The position numbers and the translations under genes were made by a program. 64,000 bases of DNA, from contig JAJSPD010000036.1 of the NCBI GenBank assembly GCA_021307315.1, forward strand, positions 124,001 through 188,000. The letters are read 5' to 3'. The stretch comes from Bisporella sp. PMI_857. Lineage: Eukaryota > Ascomycota > Leotiomycetes > Helotiales > Helotiaceae. This document shows, piece after piece, positions 52,801 through 64,000 of the stretch (position 1 is the stretch's first letter; every line of letters starts with the position of its first letter). The notes under the pieces were generated by a model. The model saw only the letters and a list, made by a program, of their open reading frames with translations. It had not been told where the DNA came from and did no database searches.

Positions 52801-54764
52801 CAGCTTAAGCACTCACGCTTCATCCAGACCTTTTGGGAAATGCTCTTCTTTCAGCTCTTGTTTGAAGTGGTACGCCGAAACCTGGCTGAGTAGATTACTA
52901 AGAACAATCTTCGCGTAGAGAAACATTCCTAGAGTTCATGTCAGAAAGCGTCAACGATCGTACCGAAGGATAGTGTGACATTGACCTTTTGCGCTGAATG
53001 TTATTCTATTCACCAGGTCTCTCTCCACATCTGTGTGGACTCGAAACTTCTTACGTATCTCAGCGCATCGCCGTTTTGTGTAAGACTCTATGTCCGTGGT
53101 ATGTGCTGCTACTGTTTCCAGTTGAATAGACGGGCACGACTTTAGCCGTTCCTCCAAAACACCATTTCGCTGACCAGAGATGAACAGTCGTATGTGGCTT
53201 TCGCAGACGTGTGACTCTTCCGAGTCTGGGTTTATCGTTAGGTCGTCAAACCAGTAAGTGACCCGCTCTTGTTCCTCGGCTAGATTGGCTGATGGATCTC
53301 CTACGCATTCGTCCAGGCCGTCGAGAATAACAAAGCACATTCTTTGCGACTTGAGAGCTAAAGATGCTAGGTCGCGAATTATATTCGAAGAATGAATTTT
53401 GTACTGATTGACCGCCAGGCACCGCTGGTAAGTTTGCTCCAGAAGGACATCATCTTGATGAATGAGTTGGGACAGAAGAGCTAACAACAGCCCGGTCAGA
53501 GTCCGCTTATCCGGTTGCATGTGGTTGAAATAGAAGTAAAGAACAGAAAAATCATGACCCCGAGCTGAGTTGTCTGATTTGAGTTGCTTTAAGTGTTCCA
53601 CAACTCTGGAGGTAAGAATAGTCTTGCCTAAGAAGTTAAACTAGTCAGCAAGCAGTCAGTCAGTCACCAAGTTCGACATATATGAAACCGCAACAGACCT
53701 GCCCCAGGAATCCCGCTTAGATAGAGCGTGCTATTCCGCGGAATTGTTAAATCAGCCCATTCTTTAAAAAGAGGATGATTGAAAATCCAATCCCCGGAAG
53801 AACTGTGATGACGGCGTTCACGTCGAGCATGCTCGAGGTCTTTTTGACAGTCTGCTACATCAAACTTGTTCAGAACAAACTGGAGTTGTCGGTCCCGTTG
53901 CTCCTGTAGTTTCAGGGTTCCCTCTTCATTTTTTTCTAACTGAAGCTCTTTCATTTGTTTTGACAGTGCTTCAAGCTTTTCCTCGACAGACTCGCGGAAG
54001 TCTTGGACCTCACTAATTGCAATCGTTAACTTCTCATCCGAAATGAGTTCTCGATGGCGCTTAAGGCTACTAATAATTGGCCCAAATCTAGACTTAAAGG
54101 TCTTCCAGGACGAATGAAATACAGTTTTCCATGCTTTGCGAAGTTAGCTTCATGACGATGGGGAAGAGGAGTGCTCTCTACCTGGCCGCGAGAAGACATA
54201 AATTGCGTTCCTGTGAAAATCAAGGATGTCGCAATAGTAATTTTCAAGGTGCACTTTCAAATATGGGTGTTGCCCGAGGAGGTTTCGAAACTGTGTTAAT
54301 CCGGGAAGAATCTCGCCAATTTCAGCGTAGATATCGAGGAGAAGGTCTAACGTTTCAATCCAAGTACTAGCTGCCTATATCTCAACTGATCAGTGTGTTC
54401 TCTTGATGCTGGACACTCCATTCTAACTTACAAGAAGAACGAATTTAAGGGGGCCCTGATCTGCGCTTAGTACGAGGAATAAGTAATGCCATTAGTAAAG
54501 CAGTTTTATACTAACCCAGATGAATGCAATTGTATTCTCAACATTCAGAAAGACTTCGACTACTTGACCTAATTGGGTCATCGCTTCGATAAACTTGGCC
54601 ATTCTCTTCATATTTCTCAGTCGCCTTTGAGAGCCTAGACGGACCTGAATCTCCTCGATGGCTGTCTGAACGTCTTCCAGTGTGCATGGAGCGAAATCGT
54701 GTCTCTGCTTTTCCGTGAGGCTTGCTCGAAACTTAACGAGCGCATTTTCAAAGCTGGTATCCAT
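49876..54764 (-). CDS. NACHT-C2H2-ankyrin STAND protein
   Basis: Eight exons with consistent phases: 54764-54516, 54455-54432, 54374-54182, 54133-53699, 53627-52986, 52928-52817, 52764-52480, 52399-49876. Together they encode 1487 aa. A helical N-terminal domain (RRLRNMKRMAKFIEAMTQLG, WGPLKFVLL, RFGPIISSLKRHRELISDE) precedes the P-loop GIPGAGKT near 296-303 and Walker B FVILDGLDEC at 399-408. Residues about 812-870 hold two C2H2-like finger motifs (CPKPWC..H..H, CSIEGC..H..H). Then come about eight degenerate and ten nearly identical ankyrin repeats (DGWTPLLRATQNGHTEIAKL). This is a typical fungal NLR layout; the fingers between NACHT and ankyrins are a less usual addition. No internal stop found. 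The final Cys and TGA lie in the solo LTR. Confidence 0.92.
49882..50870 (-). repeat. ten near-identical ankyrin-coding repeats (99-bp unit)
   Basis: 33-codon units with consensus GWTPLL.AT..GH.EIAKLL then LEKGADPN.RDN. Identity is far higher than in the preceding ankyrin repeats of the same protein, pointing to recent expansion or repeat exchange. Confidence 0.9.
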
Positions 54765-55295
54765 TACTTCAGACTCAAAAGGCGGTGGCTGCGTCCAGTC
54801 AGATACAAAGGATGGTGAGTATCGGATAGAATTGATGATAAAATGTTGGAAGAGCAGCTGGAACTCCTGTCAAGATGGGCGAGCGGCGTGTCAATCTGAG
54901 ATGTATCGAAGCCCCTGACGACCAGGAAACCGAAAGAGTGGGAGGCAATGGATCTTCAAATGGCCTGAAGTGGCCAATATGTGTTATTAGTCCAATTTCC
55001 GTGGAGAATCCTCAATAACGTCCGAAGTTGATGCGGGGATAGCTCTGTATGCAAGATAAATGCCTAATGGAAAGCCTTTAGCACAGCCTCACAGACCAGC
55101 TAAGCGTACTGCAGAAACACCACTTGGGCTAAAGAATCACATGACTGCAACGTTGCTCCGCCACAACATGGATCTTCGAACACTTAAAATCGCTAAATCA
55201 GACTTTGAAATTGTTTGAAATTGTGAGGAACGAATTGATCTCTCCGTTCCTGGTATGTAGCGCTTGTTTGTAAGCTAGTTATCGGAGCCGCAAAC
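54765..55295. promoter_or_regulatory. shared divergent 5' region (NACHT-ankyrin / SNF2)
   Basis: About 530 bp between two divergent start codons. No gene recognised; likely holds both promoters. No distinctive operator seen. Confidence 0.4.
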
Positions 55296-58200
55296 ATGCA
55301 ATCGCGACTCCGTGGTTCGCTACAGGAGTCCCAGTGGTCCATGGCGGAGTCATCCCCATCGGCGGATATGCGGCTACCAAAACGCCTCCCAGATTTCAAA
55401 CCTCCAGCACTCTCTCAGAAACGTGTCCGTTTGACCCCAGATCAAGGGTACATCCTAAGTGCTTATGATGCCTTCGCAAATCTCCAGCCCGGACCGCAAT
55501 TGGATATCATAAGTGGGTCAAGTAGCGACACCGAGGCGCTTGTGGGAGAGTATCAAGACGTCGACATGAGCGATGACAGCTTCCATACTCTTCCTTTCGC
55601 CCACTCTAGTCCTATGGACAATAGAGCTGAAATCGCTGAAGAAGGTGAGGCCAACATCCAGGAGATTTGCTATGGTGCAGTACGACACTTATCAACCGTA
55701 AGTAGTATCCATTGAAACTAACAGATGGGCAGCTCTGCGATGCCCATGCGTCACTCAGCGGTTGGACTGCGGAGAAATCGTTAGCACAAGACGGCAGACC
55801 CTTCCAGCATTTTCAGATCATCCTCCACGAAGACTCTTTCAAACTCCTGTCAGGAAAGAATGAAGTCGTTGCAGTGCTTGATATGGATACTTGCAGGGCT
55901 CTTCAGTGCTTGCATGATCACCAAAGGGTCAGAGCGACAGCCATCGTGGAAACTTCAAGACTGATGCAACAGCCCATTAAGCGGAGCTCCAAGGGTATCT
56001 TCCCTCTCTCTATTAACATCTACGGCACGCAAGGCGAGGCGGACGAAGTAGGAGATAAACTCTCTAAAATGGGCGCATTCCTTCAGCACCCTTTTTTTCT
56101 GGAACATGGATACGAGTACTTTAATCCCCAGTATATTCACATTGGGGGCAGAGTAAAGTGTATGACGTACCTTGTAGGGTTAAGTGAGGCAGAGTATCGA
56201 GCTATACGGATATCCAATGAAGTCGAGCATGTTTTAGATTCTTTAGATACTATAGCTCGCGATAACGCCGATACCGTTCCAGATACGCAGCCGGATGCCA
56301 TTATCATCCCACTGAAAAGGTACAATTTACTCTTGCCACGTATGTCAGCTCTTAACTCGGTCAGTAGTCACCAGAGGGCAGCTCTTGCTTTCATCAAGCG
56401 GAGAGAAAACCATGATTCTTGCCAAAGTGCGAACAAAAGCGTTCGTCATTTTATAGGAATCTCGTTAGTTATTCGCAAGCTATATGCCCACATTCATGTC
56501 ATATGAGACTAACTGGATGCAGACCCAAAGACGATATTCCTTCGTATTCCATGGGCGGGATTTTAGCTGATGTCATGGGATTGGGCAAGACTCTATCGAT
56601 GATTTCAGCTATTGTGTCCTCACTTCCTCAAGCGATAGAGTATGCGACGGCGGAGAATCGGAATTTTGTTGCGCCGGAATCTAGGTGCCGAACTAGAGCG
56701 ACCTTAGTTATTGTGACTTCAATACGTAAATCGTCCCTTTTCTTTCCCCCTTTCTCTCTTGTATTGATTTGTGTTCTTTTCAGAGGTCCTGGACGTCTGG
56801 AAAAGGGAAGTGTCGAGGTAAGTTTATTTCGCACTGCACACAATAAAGTGTTTACCAGCATTCGCAGTCGTGTTAAACCTGGCACCTTAAAGATCTGCAT
56901 ATTCCATGGACCAGGTCGCCCGGAGTCACTTGAAAAGGTCATCGATCACGATTTGATCCTTACAACGTACGCAACTTTGTCAGCCGACTCCAATGTTCTC
57001 AGAGTACTACAAAAGATTGAGTGGTTCAGGATTGTCTTGGATGAAGGTAAAATCCACCTATCCCTATTGGCACAAATCGTTATAGTTGTACTGATCATTC
57101 GAACAGCTCACTGGATTCGGAATCAGGCATCGAACCAATTTCGCGCTGCCGAAAGCCTCAGTGCTGAGAGAAAGTGGTGCCTTACTGGAACTCCAATTCA
57201 AAATCGGCTAAACGATTTGGAATCTCTTGTGAAGTTCCTCCACTTTGAACCCTTTTCACGTACTTCCATTTTCCAAAGGCACATCTTGGAGCCGCTCAGC
57301 AAAAATACCCCTGACCGGGCGGGAAACCTTAGGGCACTGCTCTCTTCGATTTGCTTGCGTCGGAGTGAGAAATATCTCAACCTGCCAGAACCACTCTATA
57401 AAGAGATTAGTATCGAATTCGAAGATAAGGAGAGACAAGTGTATAAAAGCATCCTGGAAAAGTGCGCTCGTGAAATTGACGAGGTGGTCAGTAGCACCGG
57501 GGCGAAAATCAAGAAATACCCAATCATGTTCGCCGCCATCATGAAACTTCGAAGGCTCTGCAATCATGGGACTTTGTCTCTCTCTCAGACTCCGTTTTTA
57601 GCTACATTACTGTCTAGCGAAGATTGTGAGCCTGATTGCGACTTTTGCGTTGGCAATAATGAAGATAAGCTGGCATTACTCTGCGAGAATAAGTTCTGCA
57701 CAGAATGTGGCAGAAGTCTGTCCAACACGTCACGAGGACCTAAGCCAAAGAGCCATAACTTTGTCAATGGCGCATCCCCCTGGACATATGCTAGTGATGC
57801 GAATGTCGACCAGCCCAGGCCTCGAAGCTTCTTGAGCCCCCGACATCCGCCACAGGGTTTCTCAACAAAACTTCTGGCACTGGTAGAAAACCTGGTAAAC
57901 TCCCCACCACGCTCTAAAAGGTATGGAGACTCTCATACGTGAGGTGAGGCAGTTCTTACTAAGTAATAGTCTCGTCTTTTCATATTGGACATCAACTCTG
58001 AATTTTCTGGAAGGTCTTCTGCAACAGCGAGGTATTCGCTTTCTGCGGATCGATGGGCGAGTAACATACAACGATCGTCTAAGGATCCTGGCCCTCTTTT
58101 CGGAAGACTCAGACATAGCAGTCCTGTTAATGTCAATAGAGACTGGCTCCGTCGGGTGAGCAATGGCCTGACTCAAGAAAATGCGTCACAGTCTAATTCT

Positions 58201-58678
58201 AACTAACCAACAGTCTCAATTTGACAGCTGCGAGCTACGTACATCTTGTTGAGCCGCAGTGGAATCCGTCAGTTGAAGAACAGGCTATTGCAAGAGCCGT
58301 CCGTATAGGCCAAACTCGCCCAGTCACGGTTATGAGGTACATTGTAAAGAGAACAGTCGAGGAGGTGTGTGCTGACTCAACCAGCTTTGATGAAGGTGGA
58401 TGCTTACTCTGTTTTAGAACATTCTCAGTTTGCAAAAAAAGAAAAGTGCTTTGGCAAAGTTCAGCTTGGATTGTGGATCAGAGGGAGAATCAGGGAAGCT
58501 AGAAGTCCGTATCTCCGTACCCTCCTCTATAGGCCCCCCCCCCCCAAAAAGGTTTCTCTATTCCCTTCCCAGAATATCTCTCTCATGCTCAGGACCATAT
58601 ATGAACCATTTCAAATTAATGACTTGTGTAGGACCTTCAATTTATCCTAGACTTAAATTCGGCTTAGCAAGGGGATGA
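55296..58678 (+). CDS. SNF2-family helicase-like ATPase (Rad5/HLTF type)
   Basis: Nine exons: 55296-55679, 55733-56463, 56523-56725, 56784-56817, 56859-57046, 57107-57920, 57970-58155, 58214-58364, 58418-58678 (983 aa). Motifs: CYGALCDA across the first splice, Walker [14 protein letters not shown] (across an exon junction at 57046/57107), [20 protein letters not shown], a Cys cluster CEPDCDFC...[11 protein letters not shown] in the RING position, and the C-terminal helicase blocks [37 protein letters not shown]. It should translocate on chromatin DNA. The join at 56463/56523 is uncertain: a different frame (56419 on) also reads [18 protein letters not shown], closer to the family, so a frameshift near 56415 may exist. 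The RING-like cluster is degenerate. Confidence 0.8.
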
Positions 58679-60027
58679 ACGTACTTAATAGGCGACCTGG
58701 TGACTAGTAAATTTTCACTAGCAAGACCGAATGCAGCGTACAACTATAAATACAGGTGCTTTCACTTCTCGCTTCCAGAAAAATAAGCCATTCCTACAAA
58801 TAATTGCTTCCTTCATTCTACTTTATTACAGTTGCATCTGTACTGATAGTTTTCGTACTTTTCCATATCTCTGTACTCTATATGCCTTTCCTGGCCTGAC
58901 TTTACTTCCGAATACCAGTTATCGCTCTATGCCATGTATATTTAAGTAGAGTGGGTGGGACTGTCCGGAATAGCTCTAGTAGTCTTTTCGTGAGGATCAT
59001 CTTTTACTGTTTGTATTACCATTAACGATTTTACAGAGAATGCGTTTGATGTCCACACATGGTTGCTTGCCTGCTCACATCTCATGCCTACACTTGAGCG
59101 GAATGTGGCGTACTATCTGAGGTCCACGGCCGTATTGGCATTAGTCGGTGTCAGCTTCGTTGATAGCATGCAAGGAAGCGCGTAGGCAAATCTTGCCAGT
59201 GCTCATTTGTGTAATAACATAGCTGATTGCCCTATGTGTACCAATATATGTGTCGAGTATCGCTTTCCCTGGCTAGACCACCAGTTTGAAGAGTTCTCTG
59301 CTATGCTTAGCCGCTACCCAGGAGAGCTCTGACTCACTTCTCGTCCTCCTTCGGATAATAGATCTTGTTAATGACATCAGGATTGTGTTCCAATGTTACC
59401 AGAATTCAATTACTAAAAATCTGTTTTTTAGGGGAGGGGGTGTTGGTACTAAAGGAATATAATGGCAAGCAATTATTTGGGCTTTGGCACGTGACATGGC
59501 GCTTGGAGCGATACTGTATTTTAGACCTCATTCACTTAGCTAGAGAACATGCAAGGTTTTGCAACCATGCAGCCATACCCAAAATCCAGTTTTACAACCG
59601 GTCCTGTGGACCGACACGGGGTGATTGTCACGAGCACACACGACCTTGCGCTGCGGATATGATTCATCCTGTGCTCTCACCATACACCAAGGTTACATTT
59701 GATTTTGTTGTATTTTTTGTTTCAATGCCCAATCTAACTGCAAGAATAGCATCTGTAATAGACCCGTTTGTTGCGACTTGATTAGGCAATCATGCTTACT
59801 CCGATATCCAATTAAACTGCAAGAATAACGTCTCTTGAAGATGTGTTGATTACCTGATTACCGGGCCTAGTAATCAAAATCAAATCAAATCAAATCAGAG
59901 CTGATTACCTTGATTAGTAATTGATTCGTTGATTACTTTGTTGTCACACTGGATGTTTTCTACAGCCTTGATTGGGCAGTTATCGGCGAGGTTGAATATG
60001 CTCTCCACAACCCTTATTAGGCTTATG
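58679..60027. other. intergenic, AATCA repeat cluster
   Basis: No supported gene. At 59868-59945, TAATCAAAATCAAATCAAATCA and nearby TTGATTAC units recall the hAT-associated repeats at 1310-1440. Confidence 0.4.
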
Positions 60028-60245
60028 TGTTGAAATAGAAAGAGTCATGTGGCCTTCAGAGAGTATAGGGCAAACGAGTATCAATTGCTGAAGGTTGTAG
60101 AACCTAAACTACAAGAGAGGATCCCTCTACTTATAGAGGTGTGATACTCACAGTAGGCATCACGCTGATGCCTACTGGAGCCTACTGGAGCCTACTGGAG
60201 CCTACAATAGGCTAGGTATGATCCTTAGGCCTAACCTGTTCAACA
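60028..60245. mobile_element. solo LTR, family 1, copy 3
   Basis: TGTTGAAATAG...CTGTTCAACA with 7-bp inverted ends, flanked by TTATG at 60023-60027 and 60246-60250. 218 bp. Best-preserved ends of the three copies. Confidence 0.92.
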
Positions 60246-61407
60246 TTATGGACTTCTTCGGGTATTCGAAATGAAAAGCGAGGCAAAAAAATTTTCAGGA
60301 GGTATTTCTTAGTACAGTATTTGCACCTCCACTCTAACTTGTTTGTAGTACTAAAGCATTGAACATTTATATCCGCGTTTGGCATGCGTTTATATACCCA
60401 AGAAGTCCGATTTTGAGCGGTCGAAGGTGTGCCGTTATCTGGATAAAAAGAAGATTGAGTAGTAGATGATTGGGGAGTAGAGGTATCGATATTAATAATT
60501 GAACTGGGTCGTATTAGTGTGGGAGTAAAGGGAGGTCAAGCTCGTCCAGCAGAGGAGACGTGCGACCAGATAGCTGTTGGATACTGTTGTCGAATAGGGT
60601 CATATTTGCAGAAGTGGACAATTAAGTAATTGGGACCTAGCGGAGAAAGAAAGAACAAGAACAAACAGGAATACTCGCCTTTATATAAGGAGAGAGGTCA
60701 CCTACAAGGATGTTAGTGATTTGGTATTCGCGTTTTCAAAACAAAGTTAAGCCAGATTAAGAATACTTTCGGAGCTTATTTCTTTGCAATAGAAGACCTT
60801 AGCATTAAAATCAGGAAATTGATCAAAATATCTAGGTTAAAGCTATAAAATAAGTCTACTCCGGTAAGGGTTCGTTGCGTTCTGATGTTGTAGCATTTGG
60901 AGGAAGAAAACTGAGCCCTGGGATATAATTTTGAGGCTATTCCTAACTTCAAAATTCCTGTAAAAGGTTAATGTTTGTATCACTCTCTGTGATACATCTT
61001 CGTATTGATGACTTGCAATAGCTTAAGTCGGTTACCCACGGGGCACGTAGCACCGCCATCTCAGCGCAGTGCTATATATGCTCGTTGCAGGTGGTTGACT
61101 TGTTCTTGATTGTTCTAAGTTCTAATCTACGTGCGAGAACTTAAATACATCATGTGGTCTGTGCGTTGTGATATGTTCACATGACTTTATACCAACAGTT
61201 AAATTTCAGAAAATCTTAAAAATGCTTATGAACTATTTCTCACAGCCAATATATAACTAATGCATGCCGATACCAACTAAGATCCTAATACAGAGTTGAA
61301 AAGCCGAATCGTAAGTTACTTCAAAGCATCGATCTCCTTTTGTATCACTATACAATAGCCCTGAATTAGAGGTCTAAATTATATAGACACCTTACCATTA
61401 TATTGTT
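60246..61407. other. intergenic, no gene recognised
   Basis: AT-rich, stop-dense in all frames; no repeat family or RNA gene recognised. Confidence 0.4.
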
Positions 61408-61679
61408 GTTGGGCAGGAAGCTATTAATGCATATAGCTTATATAGTCTTGAGGGTAGGTTAATGTTGATTGAGCCTCAATTGAGGCTCAACAACACCTTT
61501 GTAAATACAGGTGTATACAAACTGTATTATGCCGACACGGCTGTATTATACTGCATCTGTATTTTTTTCCAAGTACGTACGTAATACAGCCACTATATTG
61601 CAACAAAACGTATCTGTATTGTATTATAGAGCTTGTATTGTATACGGTTACACTATTCCCTACACTGATCCTGCCCAAC
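61408..61679. mobile_element. MITE-like repeat with 11-bp inverted ends
   Basis: GTTGGGCAGGA at 61408-61418 and its exact reverse complement at 61669-61679 bound 272 bp of non-coding AT-rich DNA. Inside, 61469-61490 is a perfect 22-bp palindrome around CAATTG. Many GTATTATA/GTATTGTA units fill the right half. No target duplication could be confirmed. Confidence 0.45.
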
Positions 61680-61981
61680 CCATTCCGTAGTCTAGCTATA
61701 TGTACTCAATTGTCCCTTGTATTAATTCTCTCCTCAAGCAGTCTACACTTTTGGCCACTCACCCCAGCACTACTATACTGACTGATAATCTGAGGCCCCC
61801 TTTGAGAGTCACGTCAATAAAGTAGAAGACAGAGATCGCGTCCCGGTGGGACTCACGTAGTTTGTGCTAGATATGACACAATTATGGACCATTATTCGCT
61901 AGCGTGCAGTACCGCGCACTAGCGCTTGATGACACCACAAAATAGTTACAAAATAGCCAACCCAACACGAGGGCCTATTTC

Positions 61982-63100
61982 TCAAGGGAGTTCCCAGTGC
62001 CGCTGTCCAGCATCTTGACCCGGTGTCGGCCTGTATCCTGGCAGCTCCGGCCCTGTACTCTGTGCGTGAAGCTCATGATTACCCGGCACAGTTATCGGTG
62101 GTGAGGGGTTGATGGCAGGGAAAGGGTGAATCTCCTGACCGCTGATCTCCCGCTTCACTCCTTCCCCACCTGCGAGCTCAGTATTTTGCAAGACTGGCGA
62201 TGATGTACGTGACACTGGCGACTCTACTGCGGTAGCCACTGGTTTTCGCTGCACGAAAAGTGCTGTAGCAGGCGACGGGGCTGCGGGAACCTTGGCTACA
62301 TCTTGTGACTGCCACTGTTCTTGCGGAGGAGGTTGGTTGTCTCGGCGCCCGCGACAGGAGAGCCAGAGCCCAATTGCTACCAAGGAAATTACAACCGGGA
62401 CTCCTACTCCCAGACCTGCTCCGAGAGCGGCTTTATTTATGCCAATCTGGGCGGGTGTACCTACTCAAGGTCAGCTCCAATTCACGAGATCAAGTAATTA
62501 AAGCTTACTAGGAGAAGTCGTTTCTGGGGTACCATGTGGCGTTGTAGTCGCAAACACAGTAGTACGACTCGCCTCTGAAGTCACAGTCGAGCTCGGGGTA
62601 GGAAGAGATATATCTGTACATTGAGGCAGAATCTTGGCACTGTTCCACTCCAGGTTCTGGATCCCAACCGCGACATCGCCGCTCAAAAAAGCAGATTTCT
62701 CGCGAATTTCTGCAGCTATCCCAACAAGCAAGCAAATATCCAAGAATGTCCCCGACGTGTGTAGCAAACCGAAGCACATGCAAAGTTGTTCTCCGGCCCC
62801 AAATGCCTTTGTGCTCTCTACTCCAGTCTTGTCATATTTACCAACTGACACAGAGGTGCTATTGAATCTCGCCATAGCAGGTTCACATTCGATGCTGTTG
62901 CTCCAGTAATCGCTTCCTTCTATCTCCCTTGATAAGCCGCATATTGGAAGATAGCCTTTGGCATAGTAGCTGATTTCCCATTGATCCAACTGGTCTCCTG
63001 CCCAGCCATCCTTGATGAATTTGGGGCCTGCTCTGCTAGTGCTTGACTGCCCATAAGAGGGTGCCGCGTACAATAAGAAAATTGCCAGGAATAGGGACAT
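61982..63100 (-). CDS. secreted/single-pass membrane protein, uncharacterised
   Basis: Exons 63100-62509 and 62460-61982 (48-nt intron, GTAAGC donor, phase 1) give 356 aa. Signal peptide MSLFLAIFLLYAAPSYG. An ectodomain of about 150 aa follows, with cysteines (LPICGL, IECEPA, QLCMCFGL, ILPQC), then a Ser/Thr-rich stalk. One membrane helix (GLGVGVPVVISLVAIGLWL) has a CRGRR stop-transfer, and the Pro/Gln-rich cytosolic tail contains ELHA and ELPG. The overall plan matches the gene at 13113-13981 (tail ELHG, ELPG), so both belong to the fungal class of single-pass surface proteins with unknown or sensor-like roles. Confidence 0.8.
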
Positions 63101-64000
63101 CTATTTCGGCATGAGATAAGAATGGACAACCCAGAGTCAGCGCAGAACTTACATTCCAACCTTGTCTTAACAGCCTTGCTTCCTAAAGGCGCAAATTGCG
63201 ATCTTCAGCCTCAGATTCGATGGTTTGAGTCGGGAAAATGAGTGGTACAGTACACGGTAAATGTGCTGGATGTGTGAGGCTTGACTGCAGACATGCAAAC
63301 CCCTCTACGACTTCATTAAATCCTAAATGGGCATCAATAAACAGATCATATGTGTTGAATCTCAAGCCTCATCGAGTGATATGATGTTTCTCCCTCGCTT
63401 CCCCCATATTCCTACTTCAATCGCAACCCCGCTCTCCGGAGCCAAGGCTGAGGCGCCTCAAGCACAATGGTCGAATTAAAACAGTGAAAACATTAGTACT
63501 GCGGTTGGCCATGCATCTGACGCGCTGTCACACATGCACACACATGCACGCCATGCATAGCTATAGATAGCATATCGCCCGTCACATGCCACCTCCCTCC
63601 TGTGATTCTCCTCTCTCCCCCCAAACCCTCCATCGCAGAGATCAAGCCCTGCTCTTGTCAAGACACAAATCGATCTTCTCCGATTGGTAGTGCATACATT
63701 CAAGCTCGCGGAATCCTTTTTACAAAAAGCCGCGTGCACGATTTTCTTCCAGCTTCCAAACATTCCTAAACTTACTCGACAGCCACATTGGTAAGGTCGC
63801 ACAGGGATCTACCCAGCAAGGCTGTCAAATTGCTATCGTGAATATTGGAACGGTTAATATCTCAAATACCATCAAAAAGTGCCGATATTTCTGAAATACC
63901 ATCTTTTTTTTGACCTCTATCCGGCCATACCACTTTTATGGTATATGAAATATCCTCCAAAAAATCATGGTATATGAGATATCCTTCAAAAAAAATCTAT
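63101..64000. other. 5' flank and partial repeat at window edge
   Basis: No supported gene. 63930-64000 holds two direct, imperfect copies of ATGGTATATGA.ATATCCT followed by A-runs, and GAAATACCATC twice nearby in the opposite sense. It looks like the edge of a repeat that continues outside the window. Confidence 0.4.

Noticed and set aside
59365..59781. 138-codon plus-strand frame
   Set aside because: No recognisable motif, AT-rich, stop-dense surroundings, no splice partners.
63930..64000. Direct repeats at the right window edge considered as a terminal repeat of an element
   Set aside because: The partner end would lie outside the window; only noted as a possible repeat edge.

Overview
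The window looks like a gene-poor accessory region of a filamentous ascomycete (Pezizomycotina). The evidence is: several HET-domain genes and STAND/NLR genes (NACHT with WD40 or ankyrin repeats), 42-80 nt introns with GT..CTAAC..AG signals, secreted or single-pass fungal surface proteins, and AT-rich transposon relics whose broken codons are mostly C>T/G>A changes, as expected from RIP-like mutation. All calls come from reading the sequence. No database search was run.

Layout. 1-1140 is the 3' part of a hAT transposase gene. 1431-1823 is an orphan Cys-rich frame. 2391-4346 is an intact HET-domain gene. 4690-10320 is transposon territory: a Tc1/mariner tail, then a ~5 kb element bounded by perfect 61-bp inverted repeats. 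That element is saturated with the palindrome TCGTACGA and its deamination products, and carries a younger nested solo LTR. 10932-12161 is a secreted sialidase. 13113-13981 is a Cys-rich single-pass membrane protein. 14883-19434 is a two-exon HET-NACHT-WD40 (HNWD) gene. 21636-24173 is a second HET gene. 25638-29625 holds two uncharacterised fungal genes in one reading frame, separated by a single TAG. 29930-34140 holds two broken Tc1 copies around a third HET gene (31920-33710) and a NACHT-gene scrap.

35429-36130 is a kinase-like pseudogene with exactly two stop codons. 36933-40431 is a seven-exon NACHT-ankyrin gene, open throughout except for one early TAA. 42230-44820 is a shattered NB-ARC-type NLR that ends at a solo LTR. 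45667-47058 is a Tc1/mariner element with a decayed gene. 47316-48775 is an amidase pseudogene and 49191-49478 a CmcJ-like oxidoreductase fragment. 49876-54764 is an eight-exon NACHT-C2H2-ankyrin gene whose last codon and stop were rewritten by a solo LTR. 55296-58678 is a nine-exon Rad5/HLTF-like SNF2 gene. 58679-61981 holds a solo LTR and a MITE-like repeat. 61982-63100 is a secreted/single-pass membrane protein.

Taken together this is an allorecognition/innate-immunity island: sensors (WD40 and ankyrin arrays with near-identical repeats), death-effector HET domains, and their pseudogenes, interleaved with transposons. HET and HNWD proteins are known to trigger incompatibility cell death in related fungi. 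Whether these genes do so here is inference.
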